Below, in pieces: positions 40,056 through 48,892 of a stretch of 64,000 nucleotides of DNA. The position numbers and the translations under genes were made by a program. The number at the start of each line of letters is the position of its first letter. Position 1 is the stretch's first letter. The DNA is taken from contig NZ_BPRE01000008.1 in NCBI RefSeq assembly GCF_022179765.1, positions 62,001 to 126,000 of the forward strand, read 5' to 3'. Below the pieces are notes generated by a model. That model did no database searches, had not been told where the DNA came from, and was given only the letters and a program-made list of their open reading frames with translations. The stretch comes from Methylorubrum suomiense (GTDB lineage: Bacteria > Pseudomonadota > Alphaproteobacteria > Rhizobiales > Beijerinckiaceae).

Positions 40056-41630
40056 TCAATACGCGCCGTCGGTCTTGAACAGGAGGGCCATCGGCGTTGT
40101 GACGAGGATCTTCAGATCGAACAGGATCGACCAGTTCTCGATGTAGTGGAGATCGTGCTCGACGCGGCGCTGGATCTTCTCGCTGGTGTCGGTCTCACCG
40201 CGCCAGCCGTTGATCTGCGCCCAGCCGGTGATGCCGGGCTTGACCTTGTGGCGCGCGAAGTAGCCGTCCACCACCTGATCGTAGAGCGTGTTGGCAGCCT
40301 TCGCCTGCAGGGCATGCGGCCGCGGGCCGACGAGGGAAAGGTCGCCGCGGATCACGTTGAAGAGCTGAGGCAATTCGTCGAGCGACGTCTTGCGGATGAA
40401 GCGCCCGACTGGGGTGACCCGTGCATCGGTCTTGGTGACGAGACGAGAGGCACCCGCGTCGCACTGGTCGACATACATCGAGCGGAACTTGAACACCTCG
40501 ATCAGCTCGTTGTTGAAGCCGTAGCGCTTCTGCCGGAACAGCACCGGGCCGGATGAGCTGAGCTTCACCGCGAGCGCCACACCAAGCATCACCGGGGCCA
40601 GGGCCAGCAGCAGGCCGAAGCCCACGAAGCGGTCGAACAGGTTCTTGGTGATGACGTCCCAATCGGCCAGCGGCTTGTCGAACACGTCGAGCACGGGAAC
40701 GTCGCCGAGATAGGAATAGGCGCGTGGGCGCAGACGCAGCTTGGTGGCATGGGCCGAGAGGCGGATGTCGACGGGCAGCACCGAGAGCTTGGCCAGCATC
40801 TGAAGGATGCGCGCCTCGGCCGAAATCGGCAGGGTGAACAGCACGAGGTCGACCCGGTTGCGGCGGGCGAAGGCGACGAGGTCGCTGACATTCCCGAGTT
40901 TCGGGTATCCAGCCACATCATTGCTGGCGCGCTCGTCGCCGCGATCATCGAACACGCCGACGATGCGGATGCCGCTGTCGGCGCCGGCCGCATGGAGTGC
41001 GCCGATCAATTCCTCGGCGACTTTGCCGCCACCGACGATGGCGGTGCGACGGTCGAACCGCCCCCGCGCCACCTGGATCCGCACGAAGGTCGCGAGGGCC
41101 GTCCGTGAACCCATCAGCGCGGCGAAGCCGGTCGCGAAGTAGCTGAGCAGCCAGATGCGCGAATAATGATCGGATACCTTGGCGAGCATCATCGCCGCGG
41201 TCACCATCAGGAAGGCGATGGACCAGCCGGTGACGAGTTTGAGGGCGGTTTTCGGCAGGGTGCGGAAGGCACTGATCCGGTAGCAGCCCGAGGCCTGGAA
41301 CAGGCCGATCGCCGCGAACGCCACCGCCAGGATCGCTGCCGGATAGCGCGGGGCGAGCGGCACCTTGCCGTGGAGGAGGGCCGCGTGCAGGGCGAAGCCG
41401 ATCAGCACCAGTCCGCCGAATTCGGCGAGGCGCACGCTGCCGGTCAGCACCACCGCCGACAAAAAGGGGCTTGAGGGCGCCGCATTCATCGCGGCCGGCG
41501 CCTCTTCCGTCTGGCCTCCGCGGGACGGACCACGCGCCGCGTCGTGCAGCGGCAGGGGCTGCGGCACCGGGGTCGCGGCGCCGGGTTGCCCGGCCGCCTT
41601 CAGCAGGTCGCGGACGTCGATCGCACTCAT
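40056..41630 (-). CDS. Polyprenyl-phosphate glycosylphosphotransferase (exopolysaccharide priming enzyme)
   Basis: Integral membrane enzyme of 524 aa that starts exopolysaccharide repeat-unit synthesis by moving a sugar-1-phosphate to undecaprenyl phosphate (WcaJ/ExoY/PssY type). N-terminal helices (about 60-190), a Rossmann-like CoA-binding domain (RTAIVGGGKVAEELIGALHA) and the catalytic bacterial sugar transferase domain follow: GPVLFRQKRYGFNNELIEVF, KFRSMY, RKTSLDELPQLFNVIRGDLS, LVGPRPHA, KPGITGWAQINGWRGETDT. The poorly conserved first 50 residues may be shorter if an internal ATG (residue 48) is used. Confidence 0.93.
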   Translation of the reverse strand: MSAIDVRDLLKAAGQPGAATPVPQPLPLHDAARGPSRGGQTEEAPAAMNAAPSSPFLSAVVLTGSVRLAEFGGLVLIGFALHAALLHGKVPLAPRYPAAILAVAFAAIGLFQASGCYRISAFRTLPKTALKLVTGWSIAFLMVTAAMMLAKVSDHYSRIWLLSYFATGFAALMGSRTALATFVRIQVARGRFDRRTAIVGGGKVAEELIGALHAAGADSGIRIVGVFDDRGDERASNDVAGYPKLGNVSDLVAFARRNRVDLVLFTLPISAEARILQMLAKLSVLPVDIRLSAHATKLRLRPRAYSYLGDVPVLDVFDKPLADWDVITKNLFDRFVGFGLLLALAPVMLGVALAVKLSSSGPVLFRQKRYGFNNELIEVFKFRSMYVDQCDAGASRLVTKTDARVTPVGRFIRKTSLDELPQLFNVIRGDLSLVGPRPHALQAKAANTLYDQVVDGYFARHKVKPGITGWAQINGWRGETDTSEKIQRRVEHDLHYIENWSILFDLKILVTTPMALLFKTDGAY

Positions 41631-41717
41631 GGCGAGCTTCCACTTGTGACTTGAAACGGGCCTGCGGCCCTGGGCTGATGTCTCGAACGGGAGCCGGAAC
41701 TGGCTCCCCGAATGTCG

Positions 41718-43019
41718 TCAGGCGCGAGCGGTGCCCGTGATGGCCACGGCCCGATCGGAAGGGCGATTCTGCAGGGCGGCGGCGTAGCCGGACAGCACAT
41801 CGGCGCCCATGCGGTTCATGGAGAAGCGCGCGCGGATCGAATCACTCAGCGCCTTGGCACGGCCGTCCCGCACATCCTCAGGCTCGTCCAGAATCCGGGC
41901 GATGGCCGTGCTGAGGGCGTACACGTCCCGCGGCGGCACGAGGTTTCCGGAGAACGCACCGAAGATCTCGGGGATGCCGCCGACATTCGTGGCCACCATT
42001 GGCTGACAGGCGGCAGCCGCTTCCAGCACCACGTAGGGAAGGGATTCTGCGAGGGAGGGGATGACCATGACCCGCCCGCGACCCAGCACGGGCCGGATCG
42101 GCTGCGGCGGCTCGAAGGCGATGGCGTCGCGGATGCCGAGTTCATCGGCCAGAGCCGTCAGGCTCTCGGTGTCGGGGCCGGACCCGACCATCAGAAGGCT
42201 GAGGGGGCGGCCTTCCTTGCGCAAGCGCGAGAGCGCTCGAAACAGGAACGGCAGGCCTTTCGCCTCGCGCAGCTCGCCCACATAAATGAGGTCGAAGGCC
42301 GCCGCGACGGTGCCGACGGGCTCGAATTCCGATTCGGCAATGCCGTTATGGACGATGCGCCCGAGGCGCACGGTCCCGCCCGCATAGGTCCGATGCCGCG
42401 TGGCGACGAACTCGCTCTCGAACAGAAACACGTCGGTCGCTCGGGCGAGCAACCGCTCGATACTCATGTAAACGCGATGCAGGGCGCTGCCCGGCCGGTA
42501 ATTGTAGCTGCCGCCATGGGGCGTATAGGCTCGGATCGGGCTGGCACCCGGCACGGGACAGAGGCGCGCGAACACGCCACCCTTGGCACCATGGCCGTGG
42601 AGAATCGTGGCGCCGGTCGTCCGTACGCGTTCGCGCACGCCGAGCAGGACGGACAGGTCGGACGGATGCGGGTTCCGCTGCATCGGAAGGCGGACGCAGC
42701 CGAGCGCGAGATGGGGCGCGAGCTCTGCGAGAGCCCGAGCGGCACGCTCGCCGCCGGTATTGGCGTCGCAAACGATGCCGACCTGATGACCCGACGCCGC
42801 CTGAATCCGAACGAGGTCGAGCACATGCCGGAACAGGCCGCCCACGGGTGCCCGAAAGACGTGGAGGATGCGCAGACATTCACCCTTGTGGGGTGAACTG
42901 GGCAACGCGATGACCGGTGATTCGGACACCGGACGAGACGGCGTGATGCCGGCGGCGAGTGAGGCGACCACGGTGGTGAATCTCCGCGGGGCGAACCCGA
43001 TACGGGTGCCGATATCCAC
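41718..43019 (-). CDS. Glycosyltransferase family 4 protein (exopolysaccharide assembly)
   Basis: GT-B glycosyltransferase of 433 aa. The Rossmann core begins near residue 49 (LRILHVFRAPVGGLFRHVLD), so the first 45 residues may be untranslated if an unconventional start is used. Acceptor-domain GHGAKGGVFARL; donor domain with LIYVGELREAKGLPFLFRAL and the E-x7-E region PSLAESLPYVVLEAAAACQP then MVATNVGGIPEIF. It lies in the same direction as the priming transferase (88 bp upstream of it), so they are probably one unit. Confidence 0.9.
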   Translation of the reverse strand: MDIGTRIGFAPRRFTTVVASLAAGITPSRPVSESPVIALPSSPHKGECLRILHVFRAPVGGLFRHVLDLVRIQAASGHQVGIVCDANTGGERAARALAELAPHLALGCVRLPMQRNPHPSDLSVLLGVRERVRTTGATILHGHGAKGGVFARLCPVPGASPIRAYTPHGGSYNYRPGSALHRVYMSIERLLARATDVFLFESEFVATRHRTYAGGTVRLGRIVHNGIAESEFEPVGTVAAAFDLIYVGELREAKGLPFLFRALSRLRKEGRPLSLLMVGSGPDTESLTALADELGIRDAIAFEPPQPIRPVLGRGRVMVIPSLAESLPYVVLEAAAACQPMVATNVGGIPEIFGAFSGNLVPPRDVYALSTAIARILDEPEDVRDGRAKALSDSIRARFSMNRMGADVLSGYAAALQNRPSDRAVAITGTARA

Positions 43020-43330
43020 GAAGATTGGGCGCGAGCAGTCAGCGGCGGGTTAAAGGAATCCGGGCAAAGCTCTTTATCAGCCGTGGAGGGCGGCTGGCCG
43101 GGCGCTTTTCGGCAATTGGGTTAGGCTTCGGTGAACAATGCCGGCTCCTGCCCAGGCCGATCATGACTTTCTTCGAACGTCACAATTCAGTGATCGGACG
43201 CGCGGGTATCAAGAACTCGTCAATCTCGCTCGCTTCGACCCCGAACGTCATGACGGTTCTTACTCAGGCTATGACGATGCGTGAGCGCCTTTGAGGATCC
43301 GGGTGTTCAAGGGTGTTGTCGAACACGCTC
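43020..43330. other. 311 bp intergenic stretch in the EPS locus
   Basis: Probably the promoter of the leftward GT4 gene. A weak hairpin GTGTTC / GAACAC at 43303-43326 lies just beyond the stop of the Wza-like gene. A 43-codon frame at 43163 was considered and not accepted. Confidence 0.4.
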
Positions 43331-43909
43331 TCAGAAGAAGCGCTCTTTGATCACGATGGTATCACCCGGTCGAACCGGATAGGACATCGGGACGATTCCG
43401 TTGATGAGCCCGCCCGGACCATCCCGCGTCAGCACCGCATAGTCGCGAGCGGCACGGGGCCCGAAGCCCGCCGCGATCGCCACCGCGGATTCCACGGTCA
43501 TGCCGTTGACGTAGGGATACTGGCCCGAGGTCGTGACTTCGCCGAGAATGTAGAACGGCCGATAGGCATCGACCTCGACCGTGACGTGCGGCTCGCGCAC
43601 GTAGCCCGAGGCAAGCTTCCCCTCGATCAGGCGTGCGGCCTGGGCCGTGCTGTGCCCACCGACCTGGACGGTGCCGATCAGCGGCATGGCGATCCGCCCG
43701 GCACCATCGACAGCATAGATGTTGGACAGGTTGTCCTGGCCGAACACGATGACCCTCAGCTTATCGCCCGCCGCCAGGATGTAGCGGCTGCTGATCGATC
43801 CGGTCCCGGTGGCATCGAGATCGGCCGTTCGAAACTCTGGACGCAGGCAGCCGCCGAGCGTCAGCACGGTCGGAAGAGCGAGAAGAAATGCGCGCCGATG
43901 CATCGTCAT
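43331..43909 (-). CDS. Polysaccharide export lipoprotein (Wza/GumB-like)
   Basis: Outer-membrane export component of 192 aa. Lipoprotein signal MTMHRRAFLLALPTVLTLGG with the lipobox Cys at residue 21. Poly_export domain (about 40-120): YILAAGDKLRVIVFGQDNLS, AVDGAGRIAMPLIGTVQVGG. A single SLBB-like domain follows: FYILGEVTTSGQYPYVNGMT. It is short and lacks the C-terminal amphipathic helix of E. coli Wza, like other rhizobial exporters. Divergent from the Wzz/Wzc-like gene, which is its expected partner. Confidence 0.92.
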   Translation of the reverse strand: MTMHRRAFLLALPTVLTLGGCLRPEFRTADLDATGTGSISSRYILAAGDKLRVIVFGQDNLSNIYAVDGAGRIAMPLIGTVQVGGHSTAQAARLIEGKLASGYVREPHVTVEVDAYRPFYILGEVTTSGQYPYVNGMTVESAVAIAAGFGPRAARDYAVLTRDGPGGLINGIVPMSYPVRPGDTIVIKERFF

Positions 43910-43951
43910 CGCCGTTATGGTGAATCCCTCTCTTGCGCTTAAGCCGTCATA

Positions 43952-43996
43952 GTTAATGAACCCTGACGGGCCGGATGATGTCGGCGCGTCATTAAC
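43952..43996. promoter_or_regulatory. Inverted repeat between the export and chain-length genes
   Basis: GTTAATGA (43952-43959) and TCATTAAC (43989-43996) form perfect 8 bp arms 29 bp apart in the 170 bp divergent promoter. AACCTG (43994) and CAGGTT (44012) form a second dyad. Candidate operator for shared EPS control. Confidence 0.45.
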
Positions 43997-44079
43997 CTGC
44001 GCGCAACCTTAACAGGTTCTATTGTTGGCCGACGGGTCGATTGCCTCGGTCCCGGTCCTGCTCTGTGTGAAGACTGCAC

Positions 44080-46377
44080 ATGCCGCGCCTCAGGCCGTCG
44101 ACCGATCCCGCCACCACGACAGCGGCGCCATACGCCGCCGGGGAGGGGCTGTCGGTGTCGCAGATGTTCTCCGTTCTCGGCCGATCCTGGGCCTGGATCG
44201 CCGTTCCGACGCTCGTCGTCGCCCTCGGATCCGGTATCTTCGTCCAGACCGTCACGCCGCGCTACACCGGCGAGGCCAAGGTGCTTCTGGAGAGCCGTGA
44301 CCCCGCCTTCGCCCGCACGGCGGCGGAGCGCGGCGAGCAGGTGCAGCCGATCGACGAGCAGGCGGTAGCGAGCCAAGTGCAGGTGGCGATGTCGCGCGAT
44401 CTCGCCCGGCAGGCGATCCGCGGACTCAAGCTCGTCGGCAATCCCGAATTCGATCCGCAGGCCGCAGGGATCTCCCCGATCCAGAGAGTCCTGATGGTGC
44501 TCGGGATCGCCCCCTCGCCGATGGAGCGGTCGCCCGAGGATCGGGTGCTCGACAACTTCCTCGAGCGCCTGCTGGTCTATCCGGTCGGGAAGTCGCGCAT
44601 TCTCGCCATCGAGTTCAAATCGCGCGACCCCGAACTCGCCGCTCGCGGCGCCAATACGGTCGCCGATCTCTACCTCGCCTCGCTCGCTGCCGCCTCCGTC
44701 GACACGGCGCGCTACGCCTCGACCTGGCTCGGCAACAACATTGAGACCCTACGGGCGCGGGTGGCCGAGGCCGAGGCCAAGGTCGAATCCTTCCGCGCCC
44801 GCAACGGCCTGATCGGGACCGGCTCGTCGGCGAGCCAGCCACTCTCGTCGCAGCAGCTCTCCGAACTGTCGAGCCAGCTCACTCAGGCGCGCACCATCAA
44901 GGCCGACCTGACCGCCCGCGCCAAGCTCCTCAAGGACATGATCAAGGACGGTCGTGCCTTCGAGATCCCCGATGTCGCCAACAACGAGCTGATCCGGCGC
45001 ACCGTCGAGAGCCGCATCACCCTGCGCGCGCAGTTGGCCCTCGAGTCGCGAACCCTGCTGCCGGCTCATCCTCGGATCAAGGAATTGACCGCGCAGCTTC
45101 AGGACCTCGAAGGCCAGATCAAGGCGGCCGCCGACCGCGTCGTGCGCACGCTGGAGAACGATGCCAAGATCGCGGGCGCGCGGGTCGAGAGCCTGCAGGC
45201 CGCGGTCGACGGACAGCAGGACGTGGTCGCCAAGGGCAATACCAGCGAAGTCCAGTTGCGGGCGCTCGAACGCGAGGCGAAGTCGCAGCGCGAGCAGCTC
45301 GAATCCTATCTCTCCCGCTATCGCGAGGCCGCCGCGCGCGATGCCGAGAGCGCGACCCCGGCCGATGCCCGCGTCGTGTCCCGCGCTGTCGAACCGGAGT
45401 TGCCCTCCTTCCCCAAGAAGGTGCCGATCGTCGCCTTCGCGACGCTGCTCGCCTTCCTCTTGTCCTCGGCCGCCGTCATCGGCCGGCACCTGCTCAAGAA
45501 CCCGCCCGCCCCGCGCTTCGACCGGTACGGAGCCGAGGAGACCGATGGCAGCCTGCCGCCGGACCATTTCCCCGAGCCGCCCGGCCCCCGCCGCCGCGCG
45601 CCCGAAGCCGCGTCGATGCCGGCTTCCGCCGCGGAGCGGTTCGCCCCGGCACTCGCCTTCGCCAATTCCCTGCGGGCGACCGCGACGGTCCAGCAACCGT
45701 TCTTCGGTGGCGCCCAGGCGACGGGTCCGATCGGTCCCTATTCGGCGCCGCGCCCGGCCGGCTCGATCGATCTCGACCGGTTGATCGCCCGACTCGGAGT
45801 GGGCAAAGCCGGGGAAGGCGCCTGCATTCTCGTGGTCGAGACGGCGAGTGATCGGGAGCCGTCGGGCTTGGCCGCCGATCTCGCCCGGACCCTCAGCCCG
45901 CGCGCCCGGACCCTGCTCGTCGATATCAACGGGACGGCGGGAGGGCTGGTTGGCGCTGGCCTGAGCGACCTGGTCGCCGGCGAGGCTGCCTTCCCCGACG
46001 TGATCCAACCCGTGCGCGGCTCGCGGCTGCATCGGGTCCAGCGCGGCTTGACCGAGCGCGAGGTGCTGCTGGAGGAGCCGCAGGCTCTCGCGATCGCTCT
46101 CAACGCCATGGCGCAGAGCTACGACTGGGTGCTGTGCCGCCTGGATGCCTCGGGCTCCGAAGCGAACGATTTCCTCTCCGCCTGCGGCCCCTGCGCCGAT
46201 GCGATCGTCATCGCCTCCAACGAGGCCGCGGACGATCCCAAGCTCGTGACCCTCTACCAGCTCGCCTGCGAGACCGGCGCCCCCCAGGTGCTGGTGGCCC
46301 AGGATCGCGAAGCCGCGCTGCGGCGGGAGATGCCGGGCGCGACCCTTCAGGAAACCCCGCTTCGGCTCTCCGCCTGA
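44080..46377 (+). CDS. Wzz/GumC-type polysaccharide co-polymerase with kinase-like domain lacking a P-loop
   Basis: Inner-membrane chain-length regulator of 765 aa. The Wzz domain starts around residue 25, with TM1 near 38-58 (WAWIAVPTLVVALGSGIFVQ). A long periplasmic coiled-coil (about 200-440) follows, then TM2 (VPIVAFATLLAFLLSSAAVI). The cytoplasmic C-terminus resembles BY-kinases: LLVDINGTAGGLVGAGLSDL corresponds to Walker A' and following segments. The Walker A (PGEGKS) is replaced by VVETASDREPSGL, and there is no Tyr cluster at the C-terminus. It therefore probably regulates chain length without autophosphorylation. The 3' end overlaps the convergent acetyltransferase gene by 31 bp. 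Confidence 0.88.
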   Translation: MPRLRPSTDPATTTAAPYAAGEGLSVSQMFSVLGRSWAWIAVPTLVVALGSGIFVQTVTPRYTGEAKVLLESRDPAFARTAAERGEQVQPIDEQAVASQVQVAMSRDLARQAIRGLKLVGNPEFDPQAAGISPIQRVLMVLGIAPSPMERSPEDRVLDNFLERLLVYPVGKSRILAIEFKSRDPELAARGANTVADLYLASLAAASVDTARYASTWLGNNIETLRARVAEAEAKVESFRARNGLIGTGSSASQPLSSQQLSELSSQLTQARTIKADLTARAKLLKDMIKDGRAFEIPDVANNELIRRTVESRITLRAQLALESRTLLPAHPRIKELTAQLQDLEGQIKAAADRVVRTLENDAKIAGARVESLQAAVDGQQDVVAKGNTSEVQLRALEREAKSQREQLESYLSRYREAAARDAESATPADARVVSRAVEPELPSFPKKVPIVAFATLLAFLLSSAAVIGRHLLKNPPAPRFDRYGAEETDGSLPPDHFPEPPGPRRRAPEAASMPASAAERFAPALAFANSLRATATVQQPFFGGAQATGPIGPYSAPRPAGSIDLDRLIARLGVGKAGEGACILVVETASDREPSGLAADLARTLSPRARTLLVDINGTAGGLVGAGLSDLVAGEAAFPDVIQPVRGSRLHRVQRGLTEREVLLEEPQALAIALNAMAQSYDWVLCRLDASGSEANDFLSACGPCADAIVIASNEAADDPKLVTLYQLACETGAPQVLVAQDREAALRREMPGATLQETPLRLSA

Positions 46378-47585
46378 GACGGCACGCGGCGCCGCCGCAG
46401 GCGCCGCACTCTGTTCGCCACGGCGAAGAGGCGCGGCGAGTGTTTGATCCGGTGCTTCAGGCGCACCAATGCACCGGCCGCTGCGGCGAAGAGATGACCG
46501 CCGGCACTGACCGGCATGAGGGACTCGACGAGTTCGATCGTCTCGTCGCAGGTCTTGGCCTTGTAGCTCGCTTCGCCGACACCGAGATCGAGGGCTCTCC
46601 GTCCGCGGGCGGATTGGTCCCCGATCAGGCGGTGGAGCAGGATCTCGCCGGGGCTGAAGCGCCCGAGTTCGGGGTCGGTATCGAACGAGGTCCACATCCC
46701 GCAGAAGCGGTTGCCGTCGACGGCCCCGCCGAAGGTCGCCAGCACGTGGCCGTTCTCGGTCTCGAGGCTGTGCACTTCGATGGCCGGGCCGCGTCCTTCC
46801 GAGCCCGGCATCGTGGCGGAGGCGATGAAGCGGCGGACCGCTGGATCGGCATAGGGATCGGCGATGCCGAGCGCGGCGAAGCGCGACGCCTTCTGCGCGT
46901 AGAAGGCCGATTGGATCGCGGCCGCCTCTGCGGAGGTCGCGGCGATCCGGTGACGCACCGGACCCAGCGCCTCGACGAGTTTGCGCTCCTTCGCTCTCAC
47001 CTTCTTGCGGGCATCCCCGCTGAAGACGCGCCGAAGGGTCGCTTCCGCGTCGGGCCCAAGCAGGAGGCCATAGGCGTCGCTCGGCGCCGGAAGCCCGCGA
47101 TCGCTGAGGGGGTTCGGCACGCCGTCCCAGAACCGGGGCTGATTGGCGAAGCGGAAGGCATCGATACCGGCCTTCCGCCCGGCCTGTACCAGCGCTTCGG
47201 CCAGCTGCTCCGGCCGCAAGGCGGCGGCCTCGCGGGAGGCGAAGAGCGGCATATGAAAATTGGCGTGTCGGTCGCCGACCACGCGGGCAATCCGCAACGG
47301 ACCGACACGCTCGACCGTGAGCGGAATCAGCAGGCGCGGTCGCGCCGCCTCGTCCTTCAGGATCAGAACAAGAAGGTCAGAGCCAGCCTCGACCTCGGCT
47401 GTCGCGTAGGCCGCGACCCAGTCGAAACGCTGATAGGGTGTCATCAGCGCCGCCGAATCGGATTCGAGCGCCCGCCACGTCGTCTCGACGCTCGCGAGAT
47501 CATGGGCCATCTCGGCGACGAGGCTTCCCCGCGGCGCGACCCCATCGAGAGCGATCCGACCCAGATTCCCGGCGAGTGCCGTCAT
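46347..47585 (-). CDS. GNAT-family acetyltransferase, CelD/BioF2-like
   Basis: Protein of 412 aa related to cellulose-biosynthesis CelD and FemAB-like acyltransferases that modify exopolysaccharides. Features: WRALESDSAALMTPYQRFDW near the N-terminus, FHMPLFASREAAALRP, then KKVRAKERKLVEALGPVRHR and the GNAT half with FGGAVDGNRFCGMWTSFD, PGEILLHRLIGDQSARGRRA and LDLGVGEASYKAKTCDET. A basic C-terminus ends RRRVPSQAESRSGVS. ATG 47585 is chosen; the upstream extension overlaps the divergent deacetylase gene. Substrate unknown. Confidence 0.88.
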   Translation of the reverse strand: MTALAGNLGRIALDGVAPRGSLVAEMAHDLASVETTWRALESDSAALMTPYQRFDWVAAYATAEVEAGSDLLVLILKDEAARPRLLIPLTVERVGPLRIARVVGDRHANFHMPLFASREAAALRPEQLAEALVQAGRKAGIDAFRFANQPRFWDGVPNPLSDRGLPAPSDAYGLLLGPDAEATLRRVFSGDARKKVRAKERKLVEALGPVRHRIAATSAEAAAIQSAFYAQKASRFAALGIADPYADPAVRRFIASATMPGSEGRGPAIEVHSLETENGHVLATFGGAVDGNRFCGMWTSFDTDPELGRFSPGEILLHRLIGDQSARGRRALDLGVGEASYKAKTCDETIELVESLMPVSAGGHLFAAAAGALVRLKHRIKHSPRLFAVANRVRRLRRRRVPSQAESRSGVS

Positions 47586-47760
47586 GGCGGTATGATCCCG
47601 GATGCACCCGTTCGGCCGTGCGCCGATCCGATGTCCGGTCAAGCGTCGTCGGATTCCCTCAAAAGGCCGTTGACGGCGTGCGGCGAACTCCCGCGATGGG
47701 TAACGAATGCTTGTCGGCCCGGAGTCTAGGTTGCGCCCCTGACCTCCGCATTTGCCGGCC

Positions 47761-48807
47761 ATGACGATGTCACGCCACCGCCTGTTCCGCGCCGGGTTCG
47801 CCACGATCGCCGCCCTGGGTGCCGACCGCTGGCTCGCACCGCTCGCCCGCGGGCGCGGCATCATTCTCACGTTTCACCATGTCCGGCCCGAACCGCCCGG
47901 ACCCTTCGCGCCGAACGCGCTCCTCGCGATCACCCCGGCCTTCCTCGACCGGACACTGACCCAACTCGCGCGGCGCGGCTTCGAGGTCGTCGGCCTCGAT
48001 GAAGTCCCCGGACGCCTCGCCGATCCCGCGCCGCGCCGCCCCTTCGCCGTGCTGACCTTCGACGACGGCTATCGCGACAATGTCCTCCATGCGCAGCCGG
48101 TGCTGAGGCGGCACGGCGCGCCGTGGACCCTGTTCGTCACGAGCGACTTCGCCGAGGGGCGGGGCCGGCTGTGGTGGATCGAACTGGAGCGCGCCGTCGC
48201 TCGCCTCGAGCGCATCACGCTGGCGACCGGGCTCGACTGTCCGGCCCGGAATGCGGCCGAGAAGAGCGCCGCCTTCGAGGCCGCCTATCGGGCGCTCCGG
48301 GCGGAACCGGAGGAGGTTCTCCGCGCCGAGATCGCGGTTTTATGCCACCGAGCGAGCTTCGCGCCCGGCGCGGTGGCCGGCGAACTCTGTCTGACTTGGG
48401 ACGAGATCCGGGCGCTCGCCCGCGATCCCGCCGTCACGCTGGGCGCGCACACGCTGACGCATCCGATGCTCGCCAAGCACGACGCCGTGACCGCATCCCG
48501 GGAAATGGCCGAGAGCCGCGCTCGGATCGAGGGAGAGACCGGCCGTCCCGTCCGCCACCTGTCCTATCCCGTGGGCGATCCGACATCTGCCGCCTTGCGC
48601 GATTTCGCGCTCGCCCGCGACCTCGGTTTCGTGACGGCGGTGACGACGCGGCCGGGACATCTCTTCGCCGGTCACGGGGAGCATCTCCACGCCCTCCCGC
48701 GGGTCTCGGTGAACGGGCTGCATCAGACGGATGCGGCGCTGGCAAGTCTGCTGTCGGGCGTGCCGTTCCTGGCCTGGAACCGGGGCAGACGGCTCAACGT
48801 GGCGTGA
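47761..48807 (+). CDS. Polysaccharide deacetylase (NodB homology)
   Basis: Carbohydrate esterase 4 protein of 348 aa. Motif 1 TFDDGYRDN supplies the catalytic base and metal Asp; motif 2 HTLTHPMLAKHD has the metal-binding His pair. RHLSYPVGDP is motif 3-like, and FVTAVTTRPGHLF follows. HHVRPEPPGPFAPNALLAIT near the N-terminus is typical for membrane-proximal bacterial versions. It may deacetylate the exopolysaccharide made by this locus. ATG 47761 is preferred; a TTG at 47752 would add three residues. Divergent from the CelD-like gene (175 bp). Confidence 0.92.
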   Translation: MTMSRHRLFRAGFATIAALGADRWLAPLARGRGIILTFHHVRPEPPGPFAPNALLAITPAFLDRTLTQLARRGFEVVGLDEVPGRLADPAPRRPFAVLTFDDGYRDNVLHAQPVLRRHGAPWTLFVTSDFAEGRGRLWWIELERAVARLERITLATGLDCPARNAAEKSAAFEAAYRALRAEPEEVLRAEIAVLCHRASFAPGAVAGELCLTWDEIRALARDPAVTLGAHTLTHPMLAKHDAVTASREMAESRARIEGETGRPVRHLSYPVGDPTSAALRDFALARDLGFVTAVTTRPGHLFAGHGEHLHALPRVSVNGLHQTDAALASLLSGVPFLAWNRGRRLNVA

Positions 48808-48892
48808 CGCAAGGACGGCCCGCCCTCGCCCTGTTCGGGACATGGATCAACCCGGGTGCGGGCGTCGGGACGGAAGGCCGCTCGATCGCCGG

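Noticed and set aside
43163..43294. 43-codon frame in the EPS locus (starts MTFFERHNSVIG)
   Set aside because: No SD, no hydrophobic segment or recognisable motif, and it lies in the likely promoter of the GT4 gene.
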